DNA of 51,381 bases from an uncultured Clostridia bacterium (GCA_959605945.1 CAUHGY010000005.1:1-51381), one strand, 5' to 3'. Numbered from the stretch's first letter, positions 33,829 through 42,884 are shown. Translations and numbers: made by a program. The notes: generated by a model from the sequence alone, not told the origin.

Positions 33829-33960
33829 AAAATTTATTCAATCGGCATATTTTTTTGTCGTCGCGGCGCGCATCGGACGCATCGAAAAAAATTACGGAGC
33901 GGAAGAGTGGCTTTATTAAAAGGTTCGGCGGTGGACGGCCTGTCGGATTTTTCGAAGAAC

Positions 33961-33978
33961 GGCGTCTTAACAGACGCC
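33961..33978 (+). promoter_or_regulatory. Hairpin before the SpoVB-like gene
   Basis: GGCGTC-TTAACA-GACGCC forms a perfect 6-bp stem, extendable by one C-G pair, 22 bases before ATG 34000, with a short T-run (ATTTTTA) in between. It could be an attenuator or weak terminator in the spoVT-spoVB gap, or coding sequence if the alternative GTG start is used. Confidence 0.4.
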
Positions 33979-33999
33979 GCAGATGCAATTTTTATACAT

Positions 34000-35349
34000 A
34001 TGAAAAATACCATTTTGCGCGGCGCCGCCGTCATTGCCGCGGGTACTTTCATCGCGAAAGTGCTCGGCGCCGTTTACAGAATACCGCTGACCAATCTTCT
34101 GGGAAGCCGCGGCCTGGGGCTGTATCAGACGGTTTTTCCCGTGTACTGCGTTCTGCTTGATTTTGCCGGTGCGGGAGTGCCGAGCGCGCTTTCGAAAATC
34201 ATTTCTTCGCGCGGCGATGACGAAAGTTACGCCGCCGGAATTTTAAAAAGCAGCCTCATTATTTTGACGGGACTGGGCATAATATTTTCTCTCGCCATGT
34301 TTTTTCTTGCCAAGCCGCTTGCAAGATGGCAGGGCAACGAGAGCGCATATCTCGGTTATATTTTTCTGTCTCCCGCCGTTCTTGCGGTAGCGGTAATTTC
34401 ATGTTACCGCGGATATTTTCAGGGAAAAATGAACATGGTGCCGACTGCCGTTTCGCAGATAGTCGAGCAGGCTGTCAAACTGGTTGCGGGACTGGGTTTT
34501 GCATACCTTTTTCTGCCCGACATTCCTGCCGCCGTCGGCGGAGCGACGCTTGCCGTAAGCATATCCGAAGCTGTTGCGTTACTGGGGCTTTACGTCGCTT
34601 ATCGCAGACACGGAAAAAAGATTTCTTCCGCAGTTGCGTTTGACGGAAAAATTTTCAAAAACAATGCAAAAACTATTATCAGATATACGATACCCGTTAC
34701 GCTTGCAGGTATTGCCATACCTTTTTCTCAGGTTATAGACAGTTTTCTCATAGTTAATATTTTAAGCGGCTATCGGGCTGACGCAACTTCACTTTACGGA
34801 CTTTTTGCCGGCGCGGCGACGACAGTGGTAAATCTTCCCGTGGCGCTGTGTTACGGTGTTGCTGCGGCGGCTATTCCCGCGGTGGCGGGGGCGGGAACGG
34901 CTGCCGAGCAGAATAAGAACACGCGAAAGGCGTTGCTTCTGACTCTCGCTGCGGCTGTGCCGTGCGCAATTCTTCTGGCAGCGGCCGCGCCGCTTGCGGT
35001 CAGAATACTTTTCAACAGACTTTCTGCTTTCGAAAAACAGACGACCGTCAATCTTTTGCGTATTTCGTCGGTTAACGTAGTTTTTCTTTCGCTGTTGCAG
35101 ACAGAAAACGCCGTGCTTATAGGAAAAAACATGCCGTATCTTCCCGTCATGAGTTTGGCCGCGGGGATAGCGGTCAAAACGGCGCTGCAACTGGCGCTGC
35201 TTCCGATGCCGGAACTCAATATTTATGCGGGAGCAATTGCTTCAATCGCTTGCTATTTAACCGCCGGTCTGATAAACTTATTCCTGATAATGGGATTGAG
35301 GTTGAAAGATGCAAATAAAAAAACTGTCGGTAGGGAATATATCGGTTGA
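34000..35349 (+). CDS. SpoVB/MurJ-like polysaccharide flippase (MOP superfamily)
   Basis: This protein of about 449 aa has roughly 14 membrane helices and begins ILRGAAVIAAGTFIAKVLGAVYRIPLTNLLG, which matches the start of SpoVB proteins. FPVYCVLLDFAGAGVPSALSK follows. SpoVB-type flippases move lipid-linked cell-wall precursors during spore cortex synthesis. I chose ATG 34000 because it matches the family start, though no ribosome binding site is seen there. An in-frame GTG at 33907 has GGAG 8 bases upstream and would add 31 non-homologous residues, so the true start is uncertain. It overlaps the next gene by 41 bases. Confidence 0.82.
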   Translation: MKNTILRGAAVIAAGTFIAKVLGAVYRIPLTNLLGSRGLGLYQTVFPVYCVLLDFAGAGVPSALSKIISSRGDDESYAAGILKSSLIILTGLGIIFSLAMFFLAKPLARWQGNESAYLGYIFLSPAVLAVAVISCYRGYFQGKMNMVPTAVSQIVEQAVKLVAGLGFAYLFLPDIPAAVGGATLAVSISEAVALLGLYVAYRRHGKKISSAVAFDGKIFKNNAKTIIRYTIPVTLAGIAIPFSQVIDSFLIVNILSGYRADATSLYGLFAGAATTVVNLPVALCYGVAAAAIPAVAGAGTAAEQNKNTRKALLLTLAAAVPCAILLAAAAPLAVRILFNRLSAFEKQTTVNLLRISSVNVVFLSLLQTENAVLIGKNMPYLPVMSLAAGIAVKTALQLALLPMPELNIYAGAIASIACYLTAGLINLFLIMGLRLKDANKKTVGREYIG

Positions 35350-36244
35350 AAACAACGTTTTTCTTGCACCGCTTGCAGGATATACCGATTACTGCTTCAG
35401 AAACCTTTGTCTGGCTTTGGGCGCGGGGCTTGTGTTTACCGAGCTCGTCAGCGCCAAAGGTCTGATATACGGCGGCAACGGCTCGAAAAATCTTTTATAT
35501 TCCGGCAAAGACGTTTCGCGCACGGCGGCGCAGATCTTCGGCGGCGACGCGTATTTTATGCGCAAAGCCTGCGAAAGCGAGGAGCTTGCGCCTTTCGGAA
35601 TAATCGATATAAATATGGGCTGTCCCGTGCCGAAAGTCTTTAAAAACGGCGAAGGGAGCGCTTTGCTTGCAGATGTCAGAACCGCGGAAAAAATAATTGC
35701 GGAATGCGTAAAAAGCGGCAAAAACATTACCGTAAAGATAAGAACGGGGCTTAAACGCGGCGACGACGTCGCTGCGGAATTTGCCAAGGCGGCGGAGAAT
35801 GCGGGAGCGAAACTCATAACCGTACACGGCAGGGTGCGCGAAGATTATTATTCGGGGGAACCCGACTATAAAGCCATAGAGCGCGCGAAAAAAGCCGTCG
35901 GCATACCGGTTATAGCGAATGGCGGAATATTCACGCCTGCCGATGCCGACCGCATGGCCGAAACGGGAGCAGACGGGGTGATGATTGCCCGCGGTGCGCT
36001 TGCCAATCCTTTTATTTTCAGCGAGCTGACGGGCAGAAAAGTACATATCACGTTTAAGGATTTTATTTTAAAACATCTTTACTGCGCCAAAGAACGCTAT
36101 ACCGACCGCAGGGCAGCCTTGGAGTTCCGCAAGTTTGCGGTCTGGTATTTGAAAGGCCGACCCGGAATGAAAGAAACGAAAGCCGCATTGCAGCGTGCGG
36201 AAAGCGTGGAAGAGATAGCCGAACTTATAGAAAAAAGTTTTTAA
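35309..36244 (+). CDS. dus: tRNA-dihydrouridine synthase
   Basis: This 311-aa FMN-dependent enzyme reduces uridine to dihydrouridine in tRNA. The signatures are APLAGYTDYCFRNLC (residues 21-35), the substrate/FMN motif INMGCPVPKVFKNGEGSALL with the catalytic Cys near residue 99, VKIRTG near 140, TVHGR near 172, IPVIANGGI near 204 and GVMIARGALANPFIF near 226. Length and motif order are standard. Its start lies inside the SpoVB-like gene (41-base overlap) with GAGG upstream, so the two are co-transcribed. Confidence 0.95.
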   Translation: MQIKKLSVGNISVENNVFLAPLAGYTDYCFRNLCLALGAGLVFTELVSAKGLIYGGNGSKNLLYSGKDVSRTAAQIFGGDAYFMRKACESEELAPFGIIDINMGCPVPKVFKNGEGSALLADVRTAEKIIAECVKSGKNITVKIRTGLKRGDDVAAEFAKAAENAGAKLITVHGRVREDYYSGEPDYKAIERAKKAVGIPVIANGGIFTPADADRMAETGADGVMIARGALANPFIFSELTGRKVHITFKDFILKHLYCAKERYTDRRAALEFRKFAVWYLKGRPGMKETKAALQRAESVEEIAELIEKSF

Positions 36245-36299
36245 CAAAAAAACACCCGCGGCAATAAAATGATAAGAGCGATATTTTTTGGGGTGTGTT

Positions 36300-36980
36300 A
36301 TGGAAGTTTGTCTGGTTACCGACGGCACGATAAATTCTGTCTGGCAGGAAAAGCTGGATTTACTCGGAAAAAAAGATCTGCTTGTGTTCGGTTTCAACGG
36401 TCTGGGATTGGTAAGTTATAAAAAAGAACTGGCGGGAGATACCGAATATTTTCAGGACGTGGCAAATCTTTCCAAACAGCTGTCGACGGTTGTTATCTGC
36501 GGATGCGATACCGATACATACGGGGTTTTCCGCCATTCGGCGGTAATAGCGGACAGGGGCAGAATACTCGGCGTGACCGATATGGCGCATGCCATAGACG
36601 AAAGCGAGTTTGTTCCCGGGGGAAGTTTCCGTGTTTACGATACCGGTGCGGGTAAAATCGGCCTGATCATAGCGGAAGATTTGTATTTCCCCGAAGTGCC
36701 GCGCGTGCTCGCCCTTTGTGACGCGGAACTTATAGTTTGTCTTTTCAAAAAGCTCGACAGTCCCATGCCGCAGGTCATGCTGCGTGCGGGGGCTTTTGCA
36801 AACGGCGTGGCGATGGCGATGTGCGCCAAAAATTATGCCGCCGTCGCCGATATTCGCGGAAATATAACCGTGGCGAGCGGTGCAGACATAGTTAACGCCA
36901 AAATTAAAATCGAAAAGGATTATCGCCTTATCAGTTCGAGAAAGCGCGGCCTGTACCGAGAATTCGGCGCAGGATATTGA
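36300..36980 (+). CDS. Nitrilase-fold protein lacking the catalytic triad (pseudoenzyme)
   Basis: This 226-aa protein has the carbon-nitrogen hydrolase fold order, but none of the three catalytic residues is in place. The usual PE of the first strand reads DLLVFGFNGLG, the usual K-x-H-L segment reads GVTDMAHAIDESEFVPG, and the nucleophile motif G-x-x-x-C-x-D-x-x-FPE reads GLIIAEDLYFPEVPR with Ala in place of Cys. The rest (PGGSFRVYDTGAGKIG, RAGAFANGVAMAMC) follows the family. I use ATG 36300, which has GGGGTG 5 bases upstream; an in-frame TTG at 36288 lies inside that site. It may be a binding or regulatory protein. It follows dus by 55 bases. Confidence 0.72.
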   Translation: MEVCLVTDGTINSVWQEKLDLLGKKDLLVFGFNGLGLVSYKKELAGDTEYFQDVANLSKQLSTVVICGCDTDTYGVFRHSAVIADRGRILGVTDMAHAIDESEFVPGGSFRVYDTGAGKIGLIIAEDLYFPEVPRVLALCDAELIVCLFKKLDSPMPQVMLRAGAFANGVAMAMCAKNYAAVADIRGNITVASGADIVNAKIKIEKDYRLISSRKRGLYREFGAGY

Positions 36981-37221
36981 AAATTTATAAAAAGATGTTC
37001 TTCGCGGCGGTAAGACGCGGGAAGTTTTCCGCGTGCTCCGTTCTGTACGTTATTGGCGATCCGTTTTTGTTTTCGGACGGTTTTCGGGATATCCGCAGCG
37101 GAGTTTATCTGCCCTTAAACTTAAAGAATGTATTATTGCATGCAGAAAATTAAAACGCAGGCAATCCAGAATAAAAGTGTAAAAAATTCAAATTTGTATA
37201 GCGCATAACAGGAGAAAAAAA

Positions 37222-37710
37222 ATGCTCAATATTGTTTTGGTGGAACCCGAAATACCGCAGAATGCAGGCAATATAGCGCGGACGGCAGCGGTAACAGGCA
37301 GCGTTCTTCACATGGTCAGGCCGCTGGGATTCGAGGTAACGGACAAGTATTTGAAACGCGCAGGGCTCGATTACTGGAAATATCTCGACATACGCTACTA
37401 TGACAGCATAGAAGAAGTTAAGGACAAGTACTACAACGGCAATAATTTTTGGTTCTTTTCCACCAAGGCAGCGGTAATTCATTCGGATGCGGCATATAAA
37501 GACGGAGATTTTCTGATCTTCGGGAAAGAGACCAAAGGACTTCCGGAGGACTTGCTTGCGGCACATTATTCCGAATGCGTGAGAATTCCCATGATGGGAG
37601 AGACACGCTCTCTTAACCTTTCCAACTCTGTGTGCGTTGGAGTATATGAAGCTCTCAGACAGCTGGGATACCCGAATTTCAAAACCAAGGGCGAAATTCC
37701 GCTTCGTTAA
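37222..37710 (+). CDS. trmL: tRNA (cytidine(34)-2'-O)-methyltransferase TrmL
   Basis: This 162-aa SPOUT-class methyltransferase modifies the wobble base of tRNA-Leu in characterised homologues. NIVLVEPEIPQNAGNIARTAA (residues 3-23) is the family start. FGKETKGLPEDLL near 105 and the knot segment IPMMGETRSLNLSNSVCVGVYEALRQLG (129-156) contain the SAM-binding residues. The length is standard. The ribosome binding site AGGAGA is well placed. It appears monocistronic. Confidence 0.95.
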   Translation: MLNIVLVEPEIPQNAGNIARTAAVTGSVLHMVRPLGFEVTDKYLKRAGLDYWKYLDIRYYDSIEEVKDKYYNGNNFWFFSTKAAVIHSDAAYKDGDFLIFGKETKGLPEDLLAAHYSECVRIPMMGETRSLNLSNSVCVGVYEALRQLGYPNFKTKGEIPLR

Positions 37711-38092
37711 AAAGGAACGGTTTGCGGCGGACGGAAGCGAAAACCGCCGGCGGGAATTTATTGAAATCATATTTGCGGATTACGGACAGCGCGCGAAGCC
37801 GTCGGCTACGAATTTATTTTGGCGGCGGAAAACGATATTTTTACGCTTAACGTTTATGCCGATATGAACGGTCCGACCGCGAAGACGCTGCGGATTTCGG
37901 CGCCCTGACATAATTTAAATTCTGCGCCACGATCGCAAAATAATACCGTAATACGTTCAACGAACTGATATTTAACGCCAAATCACTTCAAACGATTGAC
38001 AAACTAACGTTAAATTTATAAAATAGAAAATCGAAGATAAAATAATACTCGTCCGCGCCATTATCGGTTGCCGGCGGGCAGGAGGAAATATC
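37711..38092. other. Intergenic region upstream of pgk
   Basis: I see no supported gene in these 382 bases. The first half is GC-richer and looks like it could be decayed coding sequence (a short open stretch ends at TGA near 37909), but it has no start or ribosome binding site. The pgk promoter occupies 37996-38024. Confidence 0.5.
37996..38024 (+). promoter_or_regulatory. Strong sigma-A promoter of pgk
   Basis: A consensus TTGACA (37996-38001) is 17 bases from TAAAAT (38019-38024), leaving a leader of about 60 bases before the pgk start. Confidence 0.8.
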
Positions 38093-39409
38093 ATGAATAA
38101 AAAATCCATCAAAGACGTAAACGTCAAAGGCAAAAGATGCCTTGTAAGAGTGGACTTCAACGTTCCCATGAAAGACGGCGTTATAACAGACGAAACGCGC
38201 ATCAACGGCGCGCTGCCCACCATAAAATATTTAATGGAGCAGGGCGCAAAAGTGATTCTCTGTTCTCACATGGGTAAGCCGCATAATGTTCTGACGCCCG
38301 GCTTTTCTCTCAATAAAAAAGAAAAGAAGGCCGTGGAAGCTCTGCCTGAAAGCGAGCAGGCGGCGGCAAAAGCCGAATATCTTAAAAAGGCGCTTAAAGA
38401 CAAAGAAAAATATTCTCTGCGCCCCGTTGCCGAAAGACTTTCCGAAAAACTCGGCGTGAAAGTGGATTTTGCCGAAGACGTTGTCGGCCCGTCTGCCGAT
38501 GCGGCTGTCAGCAACTGCAAGGAAGGCGGAGTGGTGCTCCTCGAGAACACGCGCTTTGAAGCAGGCGAAGAAAAGAGAGACGAAGCGCTTTGCAAAAAAC
38601 TTGCGTCCTACTGCGATATATATGTTAACGACGCTTTCGGTACGGCGCACCGTTCGCATGCGACTACTGCCGCAATTGTCGAATACGGATTTGTAAAGAC
38701 CGCTGTTTGCGGATTTCTCATTGAAAAGGAACTTTCCGTCATGGCGGACGCTCTTGAAAATCCCGTAAGGCCGTTTGTCGCCATTCTCGGAGGCGCAAAG
38801 GTCGCCGATAAACTGAAAGTAATAGACAATCTTTTGGAAAAAGCCGACAGCCTTATCATAGGCGGCGGCATGGCGTATACTTTTATAAAAGCCAACGGCG
38901 GAAAGGTGGGAACTTCGCTTGTAGACGACGAAAAAATCGAATATTGCCGCGAAATGCTTGAAAAAGCCGAAAAACTCGGCAAGGAAATTTTACTTCCCGT
39001 GGACTCCGTTGCCGCAAAATCTTTTCCCGATCCTATCGATGCGAAAATTGAAACTTCGGTGTTTGACGCCGGCAATATACCGGACGATATGATGGGACTG
39101 GATATCGGACCCAGAACGAGAAAACTTTTCGCGGACAAGGTGGCTACCGCCAAAACCGTTATTTGGAACGGACCGATGGGCGTGTTTGAGAATCCCGTCC
39201 TCGCAGAAGGCACTGTAGCGGTTGCCAAAGCCCTTGCCGACGTTTACGGAAAAGCCACCACCATTATCGGCGGCGGCGATTCGGCTGCGGCCGTCACTTC
39301 TTTGGGCTTTGCGGATAAAATGACGCATATTTCGACAGGCGGCGGCGCTTCGCTTGAACTCTTCGAAGGCAAGAAACTTCCCGGAATCGAATGCCTTAAC
39401 GATAAATAA
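38093..39409 (+). CDS. pgk: Phosphoglycerate kinase
   Basis: This glycolytic enzyme converts 1,3-bisphosphoglycerate plus ADP to 3-phosphoglycerate plus ATP. Signature motifs are RCLVRVDFNVPMKDG (13-27), SHMGKP (near 61), LLENTRFEAGEEKRD, DAFGTAHRSHAT (near 180), PFVAILGGAKVADK, WNGPMGVFE (near 360) and IIGGGDSAAAV (near 386). At 438 aa it is about 35-40 aa longer than usual. The extra segment lies between SHMGKP and SLRPVAERL (about residues 67-103) and is rich in Lys, Glu and Ala. RBS GGAGGAAA precedes ATG. It is followed by tpiA. Confidence 0.96.
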   Translation: MNKKSIKDVNVKGKRCLVRVDFNVPMKDGVITDETRINGALPTIKYLMEQGAKVILCSHMGKPHNVLTPGFSLNKKEKKAVEALPESEQAAAKAEYLKKALKDKEKYSLRPVAERLSEKLGVKVDFAEDVVGPSADAAVSNCKEGGVVLLENTRFEAGEEKRDEALCKKLASYCDIYVNDAFGTAHRSHATTAAIVEYGFVKTAVCGFLIEKELSVMADALENPVRPFVAILGGAKVADKLKVIDNLLEKADSLIIGGGMAYTFIKANGGKVGTSLVDDEKIEYCREMLEKAEKLGKEILLPVDSVAAKSFPDPIDAKIETSVFDAGNIPDDMMGLDIGPRTRKLFADKVATAKTVIWNGPMGVFENPVLAEGTVAVAKALADVYGKATTIIGGGDSAAAVTSLGFADKMTHISTGGGASLELFEGKKLPGIECLNDK

Positions 39410-39472
39410 TAACAATAAAGAAAAACAAAGATAAAAATTCCGCTTGTGCGGAAATATGGAGAAACATTTATT

Positions 39473-40225
39473 ATGAGAAAACCGATAATAGCCGGAAACT
39501 GGAAAATGAATAAAACCGCCGCGGAAGCAACCGCTCTTATAAACGAACTCAAACCGCTTGTGGCGAAAGCTAAACCCGAAGTGGTTGTATGCGTGCCGTA
39601 TACCGACCTGTGGGCGGTAAAAGATGCTATAGCGGGAAGCAAGATAAAATTGGGCGCAGAAAACGTGGCCTGGGCTGACAGCGGAGCGTTTACGGGCGAA
39701 ATTTCCGCGGAAATGCTCAAAGAAATCGGCGTTGAATATGTTATAATAGGACATTCCGAACGCCGCCAGTATTTCGGCGAAACTGACGAAACGGTCAACA
39801 TGCGCTTAAAGCAGGCGCTTAAAAACGGGCTTAAACCCATTGTCTGCGTGGGCGAAACGCTTGCGGAAAGAGAGAAGAACAAGACAAAGAGAGTGCTGAA
39901 AAAACAGGTTCTCGAAGGTTTTAAGGATATCGGCGAAGAGAGTTTTGAAAATATCGTCATCGCCTATGAACCTGTTTGGGCGATAGGCACAGGTAAAACC
40001 GCCACCGCAGAAGACGCCAACAAGACGATAGGATATATCAGAAGTCTTGTTAAAAAGACTTTCGGCGCTGAAGTTGCCAAAAATCTCCGTATTCAGTACG
40101 GCGGCAGCATGAAGCCCTCTAACGCCAAAGAACTGATGGCCATGCGAAATATCGACGGCGGACTTATCGGCGGTGCGGCTCTTAAAGCGCAGGATTTTGC
40201 GGCTATAGTAAACTATAAAGACTGA
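39473..40225 (+). CDS. tpiA: Triosephosphate isomerase
   Basis: This 250-aa TIM barrel interconverts dihydroxyacetone phosphate and glyceraldehyde 3-phosphate. The catalytic residues are visible: Lys in AGNWKMNKT near residue 13, His in VIIGHSERRQYF near 96 and Glu in VIAYEPVWAIGTGKTA near 168; the phosphate loop IQYGGSMKPSN and GGLIGGAAL follow. ATG 39473 (GGAGAAAC upstream) gives the standard length; an upstream TTG frame is rejected. It lies 63 bases after pgk, probably in one transcript. Confidence 0.96.
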   Translation: MRKPIIAGNWKMNKTAAEATALINELKPLVAKAKPEVVVCVPYTDLWAVKDAIAGSKIKLGAENVAWADSGAFTGEISAEMLKEIGVEYVIIGHSERRQYFGETDETVNMRLKQALKNGLKPIVCVGETLAEREKNKTKRVLKKQVLEGFKDIGEESFENIVIAYEPVWAIGTGKTATAEDANKTIGYIRSLVKKTFGAEVAKNLRIQYGGSMKPSNAKELMAMRNIDGGLIGGAALKAQDFAAIVNYKD

Positions 40226-40231
40226 TTTATT

Positions 40232-40259
40232 TCAAGCGCCCGCTTCCGCGGGCGCTTGA
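40232..40259 (+). terminator. 12-bp GC-rich hairpin after tpiA
   Basis: TCAAGCGCCCGC (40232-40243) pairs perfectly with GCGGGCGCTTGA (40248-40259) around a 4-base loop, 7 bases after the tpiA stop. CGGTTATTT follows rather than a clean U-tract. Confidence 0.7.
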
Positions 40260-40365
40260 CGGTTATTTAAGCAAATTATTAAAGCATTCGATAAGTAAAA
40301 CGTATTGTATATTATACAGACAGTGCGGAGAATCGTGTTTGCCGCATCCGAACGGGGGGACGGGG

Positions 40366-40659
40366 ATGTATTTTTGCGAAAATTGCAATGCGCTTAATAA
40401 AACCAGCAAGTGTTCTTTGTGCGGCAAAGAGTTGAGACCGGTAAGAAAAGACGATTATTGCTATTTTGTTACCTTGCCGGCGCATAGTTTTGAAATATTT
40501 AAAAGCAATCTTGAAGAAAACGGTATTCCTGTTGCGTGTCTGGGGTCAGGATTGAATTTTGCTTGGCGGACCAGTTCGGAATTTAAAGTTTTTATTCCGT
40601 TTGAGTTTATTGAGCAGGCAAAGGAACTTTACGAATCGGTATTCAGAATATACCGCTAA
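40366..40659 (+). CDS. Small zinc-ribbon/DUF2007-like protein
   Basis: This 97-aa protein begins with a zinc-ribbon YFCENCNALNKTSKCSLCGKEL (two CxxC pairs, residues 4-20), then a domain with FVTLPAHSFEIFKSNLEENGIPV and EFKVFIPFEFIEQAKEL that resembles DUF2007-type (PII-like ferredoxin-fold) signal proteins. ATG 40366 has a G-rich stretch upstream; an in-frame TTG at 40339 is less likely. It lies between tpiA and gpmI. No specific function is known to me. Confidence 0.7.
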   Translation: MYFCENCNALNKTSKCSLCGKELRPVRKDDYCYFVTLPAHSFEIFKSNLEENGIPVACLGSGLNFAWRTSSEFKVFIPFEFIEQAKELYESVFRIYR

Positions 40660-40773
40660 ACTATATTTAAATGTGTTTGCCGACTTTATCGACATAAAGC
40701 AATGCTCTGAAATTACCGTTGCCCGATAAATAGCCTGAAAACTCAATACGCAATATTTGTGCCGGCCGTTTAC

Positions 40774-40802
40774 TTGCCTTTGATGGGAAAATGGTATATA
40801 AT
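40774..40802 (+). promoter_or_regulatory. Sigma-A promoter of gpmI
   Basis: TTGCCT (40774-40779) and TATAAT (40797-40802) are 17 bases apart, 32 bases before the gpmI start codon. Confidence 0.75.
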
Positions 40803-40833
40803 AACATAAGATTATATTATGAGGAATTGAAGC

Positions 40834-42372
40834 ATGAAAAGACCTGATTGTATCATAATTATGGACGGGTACGGCATAAGTGCCGAGAAAAAAGGAAACG
40901 CGGTCGAAGCCGCGGGCAGCGAAAACGTCAAAAGACTTATGAAGGACTATCCTTCCACGCTCATCGGTGCAAGCGGCATGGATGTGGGGCTGCCAGACGG
41001 GCAGATGGGCAATTCCGAAGTCGGCCACCTGAACATGGGAGCCGGCAGAATAGTTTATCAGGAACTTACCCGCATAACCAAAGCCATCGGCGACGGCGAT
41101 TTTTTTAACAACGACGAACTTGTCTTTGCCGTAGACAGCGCAAAAAATAACGGCAAAAAACTGCACCTTTACGGACTGCTTTCCGACGGCGGCGTTCACA
41201 GCCACATCACTCATCTTTACGCTCTTTTAAAACTCGCCAAAGACAGGGGAATGGAGAATGTTTTCATACACTGTTTTCTTGACGGAAGAGACGTTTCTCC
41301 TACATCCGGCGCGGATTTCATCGCCGATTTAAAAAAGGAGATACGGGCAGTAGGCGTAGGCAGTATTGCGTCAGTGGGCGGCAGATATTATGTAATGGAC
41401 CGCGATAACCGCTGGGAAAGAGTGCAGAAGGCATACGACATGATGACGGCGGGCATGGGAGAAACTACGGACGATCCCGAAGCGTATGTCAGGCAGTCTT
41501 ACGAAAAAGGCGTTACGGATGAATTCGTTGTTCCCGCGCACGTAGTTTCGAACGGCAAAAAAGTCGGACTGATAGAAAGCGGCGACAGCATTATTTTCTT
41601 TAATTTCCGTCCCGACCGCGCAAGACAGATTACGAGGGCAATGACCGAAAAGGAATTTGCCGGGTTTGAAAGAAAAACGGGCTTTTTAAATCCCGTTTAC
41701 GTGTGTTTTACGCAGTATGACGCCGGTTTTTCGAATGTGAGAGTGGCATTTAAACCACAGGTTTTAAAAAACACTCTCGGCGAATACATTTCATCGCTGG
41801 GTTTAAAACAACTGCGCATCGCCGAGACTGAAAAGTATGCGCACGTGACGTTCTTTTTCAACGGCGGCGTCGAGAAACCCAATCCAGGCGAAGACAGAGA
41901 GCTTATTCCTTCTCCGAAAGTAGCCACTTATGATATGCAGCCTGAAATGAGCGCAGAGCCGGTTACTGATAAAGTTATAGAAAAGTTGGGCGAGAACAAG
42001 TACGACGTTGTTATTTTAAACTTTGCAAACTGCGACATGGTGGGGCATACCGGTGTGTTTGACGCTGCGGTGAAAGCGGTAAAGACAGTGGATGAATGTC
42101 TCGGAAGAGTGATCGATAAAATTCTTTCTCTCGGCGGAAGCGCCATAGTGACTGCCGACCACGGCAATGCAGACAGAATGCTTGCAGACGACGGTTCGCC
42201 TTTTACCGCCCACACGACGAATCTTGTGCCCTTTATAGTCGTCGGTGAAAAATTTAAGGGTAAAAAATTACGTTCCGGCGGTATTTTAGCCGACGTTGCC
42301 CCCACGCTTCTCGATATGATGGATCTTCCGGTCCCTGCAGAAATGACGGGCAAAAGTTTGATTATAAAATAA
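40834..42372 (+). CDS. gpmI: 2,3-bisphosphoglycerate-independent phosphoglycerate mutase
   Basis: This 512-aa Mn-dependent enzyme interconverts 3- and 2-phosphoglycerate through a phosphoserine intermediate. The motifs are CIIIMDGYGIS (first metal Asp), NSEVGHLNMGAGR with the catalytic Ser near residue 62, HLYGLLSDGGVHSH, FLDGRDVSP, FFNFRPDRARQI, LNFANCDMVGHTG and TADHGNAD with the remaining metal ligands. The length is standard. RBS GAGGAATTG precedes ATG. It stands under its own promoter next to pgk-tpiA, completing the lower-glycolysis group. Confidence 0.96.
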   Translation: MKRPDCIIIMDGYGISAEKKGNAVEAAGSENVKRLMKDYPSTLIGASGMDVGLPDGQMGNSEVGHLNMGAGRIVYQELTRITKAIGDGDFFNNDELVFAVDSAKNNGKKLHLYGLLSDGGVHSHITHLYALLKLAKDRGMENVFIHCFLDGRDVSPTSGADFIADLKKEIRAVGVGSIASVGGRYYVMDRDNRWERVQKAYDMMTAGMGETTDDPEAYVRQSYEKGVTDEFVVPAHVVSNGKKVGLIESGDSIIFFNFRPDRARQITRAMTEKEFAGFERKTGFLNPVYVCFTQYDAGFSNVRVAFKPQVLKNTLGEYISSLGLKQLRIAETEKYAHVTFFFNGGVEKPNPGEDRELIPSPKVATYDMQPEMSAEPVTDKVIEKLGENKYDVVILNFANCDMVGHTGVFDAAVKAVKTVDECLGRVIDKILSLGGSAIVTADHGNADRMLADDGSPFTAHTTNLVPFIVVGEKFKGKKLRSGGILADVAPTLLDMMDLPVPAEMTGKSLIIK

Positions 42373-42389
42373 AACTGCCTTAAAAATGC

Positions 42390-42418
42390 TTGTAAAATGT
42401 TTCGCTATGTGTTATAAT
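42390..42418 (+). promoter_or_regulatory. Sigma-A promoter of secG
   Basis: TTGTAA (42390-42395) and TATAAT (42413-42418) are 17 bases apart, about 109 bases before secG. Confidence 0.7.
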
Positions 42419-42526
42419 ATGTCAGCGAAATGCTTAAAACCCGCATAGGTTTTGCGTTTGACAACGTATTTTGATCCGTTTATATTAACGGACTGGTTAT
42501 AAAACGCGGTTGGCAAGGAGATAATT

Positions 42527-42826
42527 ATGAACGTTATTAATATGTTAATGGCCGGACAGTGGACTATCTGGCACGACTATATAAAGATTCCCGCGCTGAT
42601 AATCATGGCGCTTTGCGCCATATTCATTATTTTAGTGGTTATGTTTCAGCCGGGAAACTCTTCCGGAATAGGAGCACTCGGCGGAACGACCGAAACTTTT
42701 TTAGGCAAGAACAAGAGCAAAACTTTTGAACACAGAATGAAAAAACTGACTGTGATAAGCAGTATTGTTTTTCTTATCCTGTGCATAGCTTTTGCCATCG
42801 TCGCAAAGATTGCGTCAGGTTCTTGA
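42527..42826 (+). CDS. secG: Protein translocase subunit SecG
   Basis: This 99-aa membrane protein has two membrane helices (about 20-42 and 75-95) connected by the conserved glycine-rich loop VVMFQPGNSSGIGALGGTTETFLGKNKSKTFE. It is an accessory subunit of the SecYEG export channel. RBS AAGGAGA precedes ATG. Its position directly upstream of rnr and smpB is common in Firmicutes. Confidence 0.94.
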   Translation: MNVINMLMAGQWTIWHDYIKIPALIIMALCAIFIILVVMFQPGNSSGIGALGGTTETFLGKNKSKTFEHRMKKLTVISSIVFLILCIAFAIVAKIASGS

Positions 42827-42848
42827 TTGAAAGTAAAAAAGTTTTTAT

Positions 42849-42879
42849 CGGCGGTTCCCGGCGGAATCGCCGTTTTTTT
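42849..42879 (+). terminator. Intrinsic terminator/attenuator immediately before rnr
   Basis: CGGCGGTTCC (42849-42858) pairs with GGAATCGCCG (42863-42872; one G-U pair) and is followed by seven T. It ends 5 bases before the rnr start codon, so transcription of rnr from secG requires read-through. Confidence 0.8.
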
Positions 42880-42884
42880 AGATT

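Noticed and set aside
37711..37909. Possible coding remnant after trmL
   Set aside because: A short open stretch exists but has no start, no ribosome binding site and no recognisable motif, so I list the stretch only as intergenic.
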